Positions 1 to 9,849 of a stretch of DNA of 64,000 nucleotides are shown piece after piece. Both the position numbers and the translations under genes were made by a program. Below the pieces are notes generated by a model. It worked only from the letters and a program-made list of their open reading frames with translations, searched no databases and was not told where the DNA came from. The first letter of the stretch is position 1; each line of letters starts with the position of its first letter. This DNA is from Larix kaempferi (taxonomy: Eukaryota > Streptophyta > Pinopsida > Pinales > Pinaceae). Location of the stretch: positions 2,294,001-2,358,000 of the forward strand of contig BSBM01000096.1 of the NCBI GenBank assembly GCA_027924585.1. Reading direction: 5' to 3'.

Positions 1-1085
1 CGATGAATCTAGCATTAGTGGGCTGCAAATCAATCTCACCGAGAAAACGCCTTACAGCATAATTAATATTTCTACATGAAAATCAGTTGAATGTTGTCAT
101 TTGGAATTGGCAGTAGCAAACCTCATCTTGTTCACCATCTACATCATTCTCTAGAGTCTCCTTAACCACACACTTGCTTTCATCTACAATGCTAGCAACT
201 TTGGGTATGAGACCCAATTCCTTCAACATTTGTTGATCAGCATAAGTCATTATTAGGAGTGGTTAACAACTTTTCACAAGTACAAATGGAATTTTCCCCT
301 ACTAGAAAGCATAATGCCTGCTTTGGCAGAGAGAAAAGAACCTACCTAAAAGACAATCTAATCGTGGCCTTTGTCATCACAATCCATGTTGTTGATATCC
401 TGCGAACCATTTCCCAAATTTCAACCAGCTTTTGATCTTGAGGAGGTGTGCTTTTAACTGTAAGTAACACATTTATAGGAACACTCTCTAGATGCTCAAG
501 AAGTGTTGCCAAGGTGTGTAGCAACCCAACACCGTCTTCTAGTTGTTCCCCCAGTCTTATTATTCCTCTCGAGCAAACACGGATTCCTGCATCACAAACA
601 TGTTCCGGAGTTTTAAGCCTCTCATCATAAGATTGGTTGTTATAATGTAGGGGTAAAATTCTCTTGATGATCCGAAGTTATGGATATAAGCTATAAGGCC
701 AGCCTTTTTAAGATCCCATGCTTGTTGCTTCTCCAACATACCCAAAGTGCATCATACTTCCATCTCCATACCCCTAATTTTTTTTACAAAGTCAAGAATT
801 TGATTGAAGTTTATCTTCGTACTTACAATATCTTGCCATGCAACACCCATGCTTAAATGTATGTTGTGTGCCTCTTTTGCTTTATTTTTTGACCTTCAAG
901 TCCCAACATCTTTCGTATAGGCTCAATCCAAATTGACTCACTACCATGATGTGCAAGGAATCTTCCCTGACTATCATATGCTTTAGAATCTTGTCATGAC
1001 ACATAGAGAAAGCCTGTGCATTGACAAGACTATCATCAACAAAAGAGTTATTCACTTCACCCCCATGCCTAGAGATTTTGAAATT
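1..1085 (-). pseudogene. Unrecognised multi-exon protein-coding remnant
   Basis: On the minus strand several stretches read like exons of one protein. About 1085-850 gives a frame with IWIEPIRKMLGLEGQK. About 820-342 gives a helical segment with [36 protein letters not shown] and LLEHLESVPINVLL. About 256-1 gives MLKELGLIPKVASIVDESK and YAVRRFLGEIDLQPTNARFI. Frame changes, a TGA near 80 and several other stops interrupt it, so it is decayed or truncated by the window edge. The composition is that of a soluble cellular helical protein rather than a retroelement polyprotein. I do not recognise the family. The LLEHLESVPI segment loosely resembles the helical N-terminal domain of TFIIS-type proteins, but that is weak. 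Confidence 0.4.
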
Positions 1086-1229
1086 ATCACCAATTAAAGA
1101 CCTGTCACCCTCCTAAATGTATCCTATAAATTATTGGCCAAAGTTGTGTCTTTGAGAGTGAAGCACATACTTCCTTCCATTATTCTCCTAGGGCAGAAGG
1201 GATTCATTAGAGATTTGTTCATTCTAACC

Positions 1230-1690
1230 ATTATCATCATCGATTAGGAAGGCATGGAGTGGGCCTAATGCTCATGCCTTGACACTTTATGGGGTAAAAA
1301 TAAATTTTGATCAAGCTTACGATAAGGTCAAATGGCCTTTCATCTTGGCCATGAATATGGTGCTGGCTTTCATGGATTTCTTCCTAGGTGTACTTGAAAT
1401 TTTGTTTGTAGAAGCATCAACTTACCTCCCCATTAACAAGATGTGAATAAGAAGAAGGGGATTTTTTCAATCTATCCATCAAGGTTGTCCACAAGTGCTT
1501 TCCCTTTATGTGACAATAGTGAAATATTTAGGATATTCAATTGCCCATAAAGTGGAACAAGGGCTCAACAAATAAATCTATCTTTTTGTGTCGAGAGTTG
1601 GACATCTAATCAATGGACACTTTGTGGATGAGTCCTTCCTTATCATCCTTGAGCAGTAAGAATTAGTAGACAACACTGTAATGTCTCTAG
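1230..1690 (+). mobile_element. LINE reverse transcriptase scrap
   Basis: Plus-strand translation in broken frames gives the hallmarks of a plant L1-type RT. INFDQAYDKVKWPFIL (about 1303-1350) matches the DF-KAYDRVEW block. FQSIHQGCPQVLSLYV (about 1466-1515) matches the RQGCPLSPYLF block. HFVDESFLII (about 1620-1650) stands where the FADD catalytic block should be, with the second Asp lost. No endonuclease or RNase H segment is visible next to it, so this is a 5'- and 3'-truncated, heavily mutated copy. Confidence 0.6.
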
Positions 1691-1699
1691 ACTTTCAAT

Positions 1700-2364
1700 G
1701 CTACAAGAAACGTCCTTATCAAAATCTTAATTGCCTATCCAATCAAGGATAGTCATGTCATCAACAAGAGAAAATCTTGGTCCCTAAGCATCGCTTTTTC
1801 CTTTAAAGCATTGCCAATGAAACTATGGGAAATGGTAATTCATGGGAGGGAGAAAAATATTGAAAAAAAATGCCAACAACTTGGTGGTGGTATTCAGATA
1901 TGCACCCAATGCAATCCAACAAATGATTATTGTGGAACTAGACTGCTCCTTCCTCACGGAATGCTGAATACATTCTAGGGGTGATTTAGAATATGGTGAA
2001 ATGAAGGTGACCAGGAAGGAGGGAACTGTCATTATTTGTCTGATAATGAAAAAGTGGCTTGGAGCAGATGCAAAGCTACTTTACAAGGGTTTGATCCCAA
2101 TTGGAGACCAAAGCATCTTGATTATGGGGGGGGATTCACTTGATCTAATATGCAACCAAGAGACAAGTGTATTCAAACTAGATTGTCATTGGACAGAATT
2201 TATGGTTGCAAGAATGCTGTCACATTTGCAAGTACCCAAGGCAAAGCGATTGATGTCCAAATTTTGGTCCAACCATTTCCCAATAGTGTCATCCTTTTCT
2301 ATTGAACCAACATAAGAGGACCCTCAATTGTACATCAATTGTGAAGCAAAGATGACAACTTCTT
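1700..2364. other. No recognisable gene
   Basis: One plus-strand open stretch of 104 codons lies at 2001-2315. Its product has no motif I recognise and no repeated or low-complexity structure, so it is not called as a gene. It may be part of the flanking LINE or of the protease-bearing remnant downstream. Confidence 0.3.
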
Positions 2365-2880
2365 GTGAATTTCTTCACATCAACAAAAGTTGCAAGAGTT
2401 AAATGGTGTGTAGGCATGATAAGTTATTTGCTTAATTGGTGTGCAAGCATAATAAGTTTTCCTCTTAATTTTCCTATCATGATTAATGGCCATAATACTT
2501 CTGTAAATTGGTATTTTTTTGATAAAGGTGTTGATCTATTGTTTGGTCAAGATTTTGTTGACTATCATCTTCCTTTCTTTATAGGCAAAGATACCATCAC
2601 CTGTCATACAAGTGGCCAAGCAATTACAATCCTTATCAAAAACACTTATGAATGCCATGTACCTAGTAATATTAAATATATTGTTGAAAAATATGTAGAA
2701 AATCCTATCAAGATCAATAATATTTCCAGACATGCAACAAAACACGACCAAAAAGTACCTCAAGATACCAAAGATAAAATCATTAAGGATTGTACTTCTA
2801 AGTTCTAATTTCCTATATTTTGGTGTGCAAATAGTCATCTTTTGGTGGGGAATGCTGGGTTTGGAATTGTGATGTATCTT
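2365..2880 (+). pseudogene. Retroviral-type aspartic protease-like remnant, possibly pararetroviral
   Basis: An open frame of 147 codons includes FFDKGVDLLFGQDFVDYHLP and then GKDTITCHTSG. This resembles the C-terminal half of a retroelement aspartic protease, with a hydrophobic-hydrophobic-G-x-D-F block. About 60 residues later, across a stop, come DKIIKDCTSKF and FPIFWCANSH, reminiscent of the spacer and first RT block of plant Caulimoviridae-like or Ty3-like polyproteins. The catalytic D-S/T-G triad and the RT core are not visible. Endogenous pararetrovirus origin is only a suggestion; a diverged Ty3/gypsy fragment is the main alternative. Confidence 0.33.
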
Positions 2881-4180
2881 CTATATTTCTTCTTGAGTAT
2901 TCATTAATGGCTACTGAATGGATGACCTGGGTATCATGCAATACTTTTTTATCATACCCACAACCAGCAGCATGTGCCTTTCCACAAAATAGGCAACCAT
3001 TTTTCAGTATTGCACTGATGGCATTCTTCAACAAATCTATCAAAGAGACAAGAAAATTTATTGACAAGAAGTTACCCATGAAGCAAACATGCTTGCATCT
3101 TGTTCCTCGTGTCTAAGTGAACCTGGCATCGTTTTACGGCATGTATTGTATCTGGCCAAATGTACCAAACAAAAAATATGTTAAGTTACCTATATATATG
3201 TTAAATTAAGAGTTGATGCCCAACAAGAAAAAGAAAACATCATAAACACTAGCACAACATGATATACAAAACATCAATATGCTCAAGGATATCACCTTAT
3301 GTTATTTGGAGTGAGATAGATCCCACTCCTAGAATTGGATATGAGGCATAATCACTAAGTTTCACATGCATACTTACCTCCTGTAACCAAGCACTCCAAA
3401 TGTACAACCAATAAGTTCTTAACACAGGCTCTTTGGTATATTCATAACTGCCATATCAACAGATTATAATTGCTTACAATGATAAGCAAACTAAAATGAT
3501 AAACTAATATTTAGTAGCATGTAATAAAATAAACATGTATATCATATAACAGAAATAGAGATACAGTTGAAGATACCAACCAGTTGGGTGTGAAACCATT
3601 ATTGAAAATTTACTCAGAAGTGTTACTTTCAACAAAGACTGTTTGTGCCTCGGAGAGGCCAGTCTTATCTAGGAACCAGCTGACCCTACAAGAGGGTGTG
3701 TACAAACCGGAGAGAGAGAGAGAGATGACTGGAGTTGATTAGGTCAATGACAGTCAAGCATAGTACATAACTCAACATAAATTAAGTCACAAAAATTCTA
3801 AACTTCGACAAAGTCAAGTACTGTATAAGACCAAAACTTCAACAAGGTGGTATAAAAAAAATGAAGGAGGGTAAATGACCGCATTAACCACAAGTCTTAG
3901 GGAAGGTACCACAAGTCCAATAATAAATCAATCAAGGTGGAGAAGGTACAACAAGTATTTAATAACTCAATTAGTAACATGTAATAAAATAAACATATCG
4001 ATCATATAACAATAAGTGAGTTATAGTTGAAGATCTCCACGTCAACATTAAACCAAAAATCAGATCTGAAGTGTGGGTACAAATATAAACAATGGTCATA
4101 AAATAAGAAAAATATAAACAACGGTCATAACACAGGTGTGGGTAGTAGAATAGCCATGACCCTTAGAACCAAGGGTATGC
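2881..4180. other. Non-coding spacer with a dispersed short repeat
   Basis: No coding signal is seen. A short GA run lies at about 3711-3724. A motif of the form AGTARCATGTAATAAAATAA, followed by ATCATATAAC and a GTTGAAGAT block, occurs here at about 3513 and 3973. It recurs inside the longer tandem repeats at about 4933 and 5323, so this region is an outlying, diverged part of the same repeat field. Confidence 0.5.
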
Positions 4181-4362
4181 TCCAAATGTCGCCAAACAAC
4201 CATAGGACTCTATAAGAGCAAAAATTCAACAAGGTGGTTTTTAAAAAGTTACTCAAGTACTCAATAAGGTGGTTTTTAAAAAGTTACTCCAAATGTCGCC
4301 AAACAACCATAGGACTCTATAAGAGAAAAAATTCAACAAGGTGGTTTTTAAAAAGTTACAAG
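4181..4362. repeat. 107-bp tandem duplication
   Basis: A block beginning TCCAAATGTCGCCAAACAAC at 4181 is repeated at 4288, a period of 107 bp. Within it the shorter segment AAGGTGGTTTTTAAAAAGTT occurs three times (about 4231, 4266, 4339), so a smaller duplication is nested in the larger one. No coding function is seen. Confidence 0.75.
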
Positions 4363-4638
4363 ACCAATCATAGCTCAATCAAGGTGGGGAAGGTACAACC
4401 AGTCATATCTCTCTCAAATGTACAGACATTCCATATAACCTGAAAGTTCATCATCACAGTATAAGGAAGAGTGGTGGGATGCCAAATAAAAATATCCATC
4501 ATTTCTCTCTATGCAATCCTGATAGCCTCACATAACAGTTAAGTACCTTGTACTATAAAAAATAAAAGCCACCTGTTTAACCTTTAAATTTAGGAATATG
4601 GTCTACAAAAGCAAAATTTCATCACAATTACCATCCAA

Positions 4639-5545
4639 ATTTCTGACTAGTGCCAAAGCAACAGTAAAAGATTTAATAACATAATTTTGATCTCTATCAA
4701 CTTCAGCACTCCTCTTTGGTCCCTGTGTTGAAGTTGGTCCTCGAGATGTAAAGTTAAGTACAAACCTCAAACAGGTTTACATAGTCCACATACTACAACA
4801 ATTAAGCACACAGATGATGAAAGAAAGGTACGGTAACATAACAATTCTACAGCTGAATGATAAAACGGTACTATTTCTGAATAGTGCTAAAGCAACAGTA
4901 AAACATTTTATAACATAATTTTCATCTCTTTCAGTAGCATGTCATAAAATAAACATATTTATCATATAACAATAAGAGAGGTATAGTTGAAGATCTCATT
5001 TAACCAAAAATTAGATCTGAAGTGTGGTACTATTTCTGAACAGTGCTAAAGCAATGGTACAAGATCTTACAACATAAATTATGATCTCTATCAACTTCAG
5101 CACTCCTCTGTGGTCCCTGTGCCGAAGTTGGTCCTCGAGATGTAAAGTTAAGTACAAACCTCAAACAGGTTTACACAGTCCACATACTACAACAATTCAG
5201 CACACGGATGAAAGAAAGGTACAGTAACATAACAATTCTACAACTGAATGATAAATTGGTACTATTTCTGAACAGTGCTAAAGCAATAGTAAAATATTTT
5301 ATAACATAATTTTCATCTCTTTTAGTAACATGTAATAAATTAAACATATCGATCATATAACAATAACAGAGGTATAGTTGAAGATCTCCACGTCAACATT
5401 TAACCAAAAATCAGATCTGAAGTGTGGTACTATTTCTGAATAGTGCTAAAGCAACAGTACAAGATTTTACAACATAAATTTGATCTCTATCAACTTCAAC
5501 ACTCCTCTTTGGTCCCTGTGCTAAAATTGGTCCTCGAGATGTAAT
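4639..5545. repeat. Tandem repeat, period about 395 bp, two sub-blocks
   Basis: The phrase TATTTCTGAACAGTGCTAAA and close variants appear at about 4639, 4870, 5030, 5262 and 5430. The spacings alternate at about 231, 160, 232 and 168 bp. The phrase CTCCTCTTTGGTCCCTGTG recurs at about 4708, 5102 and 5501. The higher-order unit is therefore about 395 bp, present in roughly 2.3 copies, and made of a 231-bp and a 165-bp sub-block that share their starts. Copies differ by a few percent. Confidence 0.8.
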
Positions 5546-5835
5546 GGGCAGTAATCAAATTATAAAGAGTGATGATGATCGAAGTCATGATGAACATATC
5601 TAATATAACTAATATAAACAAAATCAATGTTTCAGACTTGTGATGACATTTAAATTTAAAACTCGAATTCTAAGAAAATAAAACAAATAAATGAGAAAAT
5701 TCCTTAGAGCATCAAATTAAAGATAAGTACGTCGTAACTATACCAAATAAAAGTTATCTATGTAGCATACTAACAATGTTTCATACTAACAACATCAACA
5801 TCCATCAAAATACAAATCAGGAATTTATGTTGCAT

Positions 5836-6610
5836 CTACTTTTTCGTTGTTTTATGTTTCTTTGCATGTAAAAAACTTGCGAGTGGGGTATCACAATCAT
5901 CCAATGGCGCAGTATTTACTGCAATATCTCCTATTATTGTTTGTGTTTCCATGCCCTCATTTATGCCACTTCTTGTACGTCATTGAGCAAGGCGTGGAGG
6001 CAGTTCTGTAGGGGTGTGAACTGCAACAATGGAAATTAGCATATATATATGACGTACAACTATTATTGAAATAAATATTTCATTTTTTTTATTTAAATTA
6101 CAATATTTCTCTTTACCAGTCGTTGTAGATGTGACAACTGGAGTGTTAATTGGAGGTATAGTTGCTTCCTCTTGCAATTCATGCTCCTGAGCTGCATGGT
6201 CTTTCATTGAAAGAAGAAAATTTATAAGTATACGTCAGGAAATATATATATCTAATCACAGTACATATTTATATTTCCAAAGCATACATACCAGAATGGA
6301 CACTATGCTCCTCACTATCATGGGACATGTGCACCCCAACATCAACTGGTACTTGATGTGTACCGCTAGATTCACTGTTGTGGTTGCATTGTTGCTTAAA
6401 AACAAACATAAATTTTTAGTTATGGGTGATATAATCCGAAGTACTGAATAGACTATAATAGTATACTACCATTGGTGATATACCTGCATTTGCGTCATTG
6501 GGGAGATTGGAGTCTACCCCAAGCTTTTCCGATATTCAACCACTTTTAAAACCAAACTTGAAACCAAGCTTTAGGTCTTCATCGGTTGCAGCATCTTGGA
6601 ACGTATTTCC
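5836..6610 (-). CDS. C-terminal tail exons of the SET/Transposase_24 locus
   Basis: Exons are visible at 6610-6484 (after TGCATTGCAG), 6394-6292, 6200-6117 and 6020-5836. The first encodes DEDLKLGFKFGFKSG, then a TGA. The others encode a His/Ser/Glu-rich disordered tail, for example HQVPVDVGVHMSHDSEEHS, ELQEEATIPPINTPVVTSTT and a basic end KHKTTKK followed by TAG. Phase joins between the last three are consistent. An in-frame TGA follows RLAQ in the last exon, where CGA is the likely ancestor. Confidence 0.5.
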
Positions 6611-6714
6611 CTGCAATGCATGATAACACATTTCGAAATTTCCGGTATCAAAATCCGATATTTGTTCAGTATTGTTAAATAAATATTCCCAACAATTAAT
6701 CATTTAATACTTAC

Positions 6715-7238
6715 GATTCTTGCTCTTAGTTTTCTATAGCCACCCTGGCCCAGTCTATGTTGCCCGTGCTTTTCCATTCTAGACTTGGTTGATTTGGAGG
6801 TGTCAGGTATCCTATATATGAAAATTTTGAAAACCTTAGATATCAAAAATCTCACTTAAAACAAAAAACAAAAAAATAATTGATCTTATTTCAGTAAAAA
6901 GATGATATATGTTGTACCTTGCTTTACCAGGTCGTGGTTGTTTTCCTTGTCTTTTAAGCAAGTTCTCCTTTGCATCATCTATGAGTGCCTTCCACACTTT
7001 CTCCGGAACCATGGGAGGGCGCTCATGCTTGAGGTCAACTTGCAATCTTTCCCTATATTGGGCCCTAGTATATTTCAAATTCTCATCGGCTAACCTTGCA
7101 ACAACATTCCTATTGAAAGTATTGCCGAACAAGTTGACCATGCGGTCCATCAATTCATCTCTCTTATTGCTATCTTTGCTATTCCACCATGTGCAAATGG
7201 TGGGGCCAAACAGCTCCAAGGCTTTGTCATTCAAATGC
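6715..7238 (-). CDS. Transposase_24-like core exons (Ptta/En/Spm family)
   Basis: Exon 7238-6918 follows TTCTACAG and encodes a helical domain with CTWWNSKDSNKRDELMDRM, ADENLKYTRAQYRERLQVDL and PPMVPEKVWKALIDDAKENL. It ends AAAGCAAG|GTACAA. The next exon, 6811-6715, follows ATATATAG, restores the codon AGG and encodes MEKHGQHRLGQGGYRKLRAR. The H-x-LG-x-GGY block after a Trp-rich helical domain is what I associate with the plant transposase Transposase_24 family, found in CACTA-type elements and in many plant genes of unknown role. The catalytic TNP2-type transposase is not in the window. The domain assignment is from pattern recognition only. Confidence 0.6.
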
Positions 7239-7353
7239 CTGTAGAATACATTGTGTCTTGCAAATTAAATATGTAATCCATTAATTTAAAATAATTTCAA
7301 CGTATGACTATTTCAATTTCATGATTAAAATGAATAATTTAATTAATAAATAC

Positions 7354-7710
7354 TAGCAATATTTTGGATCTTGATAGGAACACAAGAGTCATCCACCAAA
7401 AAGGTGAGATCGAGTGATCCGGTGCTTTTAACTCGTGCTGCTCCAGGAAAACTATCCTGGTTGTCTACAGTACTTTCATCTCTAGTTCATGTGGAGTGAT
7501 AGGCTCCATCTCATCATGCTGATGCATAGCATCAGGCTCCGGCATGGCATCATGCTCTCTTTCATCAATGCCATCATCAATGGATTCGAGGCGAACCGCA
7601 GGAGTGCCAAAAAGCCTCATTAGTACATTGCTTCTTTTTTGCTTCATTGGACCATCACTGCTACCTATACCTGTCGGGGCAAGTTCTGTAGTCACGGGTT
7701 TTAAAAACTC
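7354..7710 (-). CDS. Acidic exon leading into Transposase_24 region, frameshifted
   Basis: After TTTTTAG at 7711 the frame reads EFLKPVTTELAPTGIGSS, a KQKRSNVLMRLFGTP segment and an acidic Met/His-rich run (REHDAMPEPDAMHQHDEMEP). The frame stops at about 7465. A different frame starting just upstream continues with STGSLDLTFLVDDSCVPIKI, which looks like the true continuation, so one indel lies near 7480. The end may use a GTATTT donor at 7353, but the phase to the next exon is uncertain. KSTGS...VPIKI resembles the segment before the conserved core in plant Ptta/En/Spm proteins. Confidence 0.5.
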
Positions 7711-7819
7711 CTAAAAACAATAAACTTTACTTTATCAGATCACTTGGAAAAATAAAAATCATAATATCATATATGAAATCATGTCATAGCTTAAAAAAAT
7801 TTGTGAAGATGCCACTTAC

Positions 7820-8011
7820 CCCATAAGATTGTATTTCATCTTCCAGCTGTTGAATCCTTTCCCCGTTCTCTTGTGTCAAGGGCCTTTTGCGAGCCAAGGA
7901 AAGCATTTCTATGTTTGCCTTTTTCAAGGCTGTTCTAAAAGTGTGCAGTGGGTCAGTGGAATACAAAATGTCTTCCCCATACCCCTCATCACCCAGATCG
8001 GGTGCATGTGA
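7820..8011 (-). CDS. Linker exon with predicted helix
   Basis: A 192-bp, 64-codon exon with no stop runs between TTTAG at 8012 and GGG|GTAAGT at 7820, phase 0 on both sides. It includes TDPLHTFRTALKKANIEMLS and a helical ENGERIQQLEDEIQSYG end. Its clean frame and strong splice sites are good evidence that it is a true exon. The family is not recognised. Its position suggests it links the mini-exon array to the transposase-like part. Confidence 0.6.
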
Positions 8012-8117
8012 CTAAATTCATAAAAACAATAATTTAAGTTAAGCAATATAATTTTAACATCATTCAAATATTGATATTGTAATGAAGATTAAGTCACTAT
8101 TATGCACTAACACTTAC

Positions 8118-8763
8118 CTGGCGCGGTGTTATGGCTGGTGAGTGTCCACGATGAACCGTCACTGTGGAAGCAACAGGTGCCTTTCCACGGTCCTGAATGA
8201 ACCAGTAATCCATCATAATGTCATAAAAATGAACCAGTAGTCCATCATAAGCTCAGAAAAATGTGATTGTCAATAGTGAACATTGAATATTAACATACTA
8301 AATCGAAAAATTTAGTTATTTTACTAAACAATTACCTGACGGGCCACAGAGTGTGACCTTCCATGCTCACCCTCGACCATGGTAGCAGCAGGTGCCTTTC
8401 CAATGGCGCCACACTGACACAATCAATCAATAAACAAATGTTTACCTCATACTAAATAATTGTAACATAAAGAAAAATGAGATATTGCATTAATATTAAT
8501 TTTTACCTCAGAAGTGGAAGATACATGTTCTGCTCCATGGCCATGAGTAGACTCCTGCCACAGTTTAATAAGTATGCTTTCATATGGAAATATTAACAAT
8601 AAGCACTGAAAAAATGAATGCTAACAACGAAAATTGGAACATCTTGTTGTTGTAGTCATATTTATTTACTTTATTTAACATTTACCTAACGAGGCATAGT
8701 TTCTGACCTTCCACGGTCACCCTGGACCGTGGGAGAAGCATGTGCCTTTCCACTGTCGTCACC
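8118..8763 (-). repeat. Array of four duplicated mini-exons
   Basis: Four small exons lie between AG and GT sites: 8763-8686 (78 bp), 8554-8507 (48 bp), 8413-8336 (78 bp) and 8192-8118 (75 bp). All are multiples of three and phase 0. Three encode versions of a Gly/Arg/Ser-rich module, such as GKAPAATMVEGEHGRSHSVA and GKAHASPTVQGDRGRSETMP; the 48-bp one is a shortened relative. The same module closes the SET exon (9029-8967), so the array probably arose by repeated duplication of that exon end with its intron. Introns are also related to each other, with a shared GTAAATGTT-type start and a CATTCA-rich middle. The module has no function I recognise; it looks like a flexible, charged linker. Confidence 0.75.
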
Positions 8764-8966
8764 CTAAACAAACGTCAATAGTCAATAAATGCATCATAAA
8801 CAAAAATGAGATATTCATAGCAGTGTAATCACCATGTAATCACACGAAAATATTCATAATAAGCATGAATAAAGTGAATGACAACAGTGGAAATCGAATG
8901 TTAACAGAAAAAAAATGAAACATTCAGTTATTGTAGTCATGTTTAGATACTACATTTAGCATTCAC

Positions 8967-9743
8967 CTGATGAGGCATAGTTTCTGACGGTCCACATTTC
9001 CCCTAGACCACGGAAGCCACATCTATTCTATTTAAGTTGTAATCGATCAACAACTCTTCACCTGCAAGTATTGTTTTTATTGCACATACAAATATACGAT
9101 GATGTTCGTGTGCCTCGAATTCGCAATTTGGTAGCTTATTTGTTGTCATTGGTCGTGTACTATTTATAAAGCCAGCAACGTTTCCGAACGCTTTTGGTCT
9201 CCCATTAATATACATAGTCGCCCCTTTGTTTTTATTGTTTTCTGCTATTTGAATATAATTCGCGGCAACTCCGTATCTCCGCATACTTTGAGTATATTGG
9301 ACCAAGATCAACCAATTATTGTATTTGTATAGTGGTCCTACATACTCCATCAATTCAGTTACAGTGCCATAGCGGACCTTTATTCCATCCATGGAAAATA
9401 GCCCCAATCCATGTAAGGACGAAGGAGCGATGTGATACATCCTCTCATTGATGAAGAAATCTATGTCCACTTGAGGTAGCATATTAGGTACCCAGCGTTG
9501 CACTAGATGTTTATACCTCAATGGAAAATCAATGTCTCCTATGCTCTCAGCATCATAATTACACAACCCACCGTTGGCAATAAAATATTTCATGCGTCTA
9601 TCAAATCTTTTCCTTATCTTTTCTGATCTAGTTGATATAAAACCGGTAGATCTAGTACAACTCGTCTCACTTTCAACCTCTCTGAGTATATCTTCATCAT
9701 CACTTGAGGAAGATAGATCTGACAGATACCTATTTGGTGGTAC
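8967..9743 (-). CDS. SET-domain exon (putative lysine methyltransferase)
   Basis: The exon opens after a possible acceptor (CCAAGTAG at about 9744) and reads a Ser/Asp-rich linker, then a basic stretch, then a SET domain. Its blocks in order are SSLHGLGLFSMDG (cofactor-binding loop), ELMEYVGPLYKYNNW, ATMYINGRP, AGFINSTRPMTTNKLPNCEF (the Asn-His region in a variant form, with INS where N-H-S/C is usual) and AGEELLIDYN (catalytic Tyr region). SET proteins transfer methyl groups from S-adenosylmethionine to lysine. No pre-SET or post-SET cysteine cluster is visible. An ATG at 9593 could start an internal frame, but the frame is open for 50 codons upstream. A TAG at 9003-9005 precedes the exon donor by 12 codons and aligns with a CAG (Gln) codon in the downstream mini-exons. 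Confidence 0.85.
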
Positions 9744-9820
9744 CTACTTGGCACTCAAATGGACATGAGAAATTTGATTTTCAAAGACTATTTCCAGACA
9801 TTATGTATATATCTAAGTAC

Positions 9821-9849
9821 ACGTTTTATATATATATATATATATTTTT
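9821..9849. repeat. TA-rich simple repeat
   Basis: A TATATA run of about 20 bp with T-rich flanks lies upstream (on the minus strand) of the first visible SET exon. It may mark a rapidly changing intron or the breakpoint that removed the 5' end of the SET gene. Confidence 0.8.

Larger units (their letters stand above)
5836..9743 (-). pseudogene. Spliced SET-domain plus Transposase_24-like gene, slightly decayed
   Basis: At least 13 minus-strand exons with GT-AG borders can be followed from 9743 to a TAG at 5836-5838. The order is a SET-domain exon, four small duplicated exons, two linker exons, a Transposase_24-like core (two exons) and an acidic C-terminal tail. Phases join well: the mini-exons are all phase 0, AAG|G joins exons 7238-6918 and 6811-6715, and CTG|AC joins those ending at 6292 and starting at 6200. 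Damage is light: TAG at 9003-9005, TAG at the end of the first mini-exon, a frameshift near 7480, and TGA in the exons starting at 6610 and 6020. The 5' end is missing. Whether SET and transposase parts ever formed one protein is inference from strand, order and splice phase. It could be a transposon that captured a SET exon, or two adjacent genes. Confidence 0.62.

Noticed and set aside
3711-3724. GA repeat as a GAGA-type regulatory element
   Set aside because: Only a short dinucleotide run with no promoter or gene nearby.
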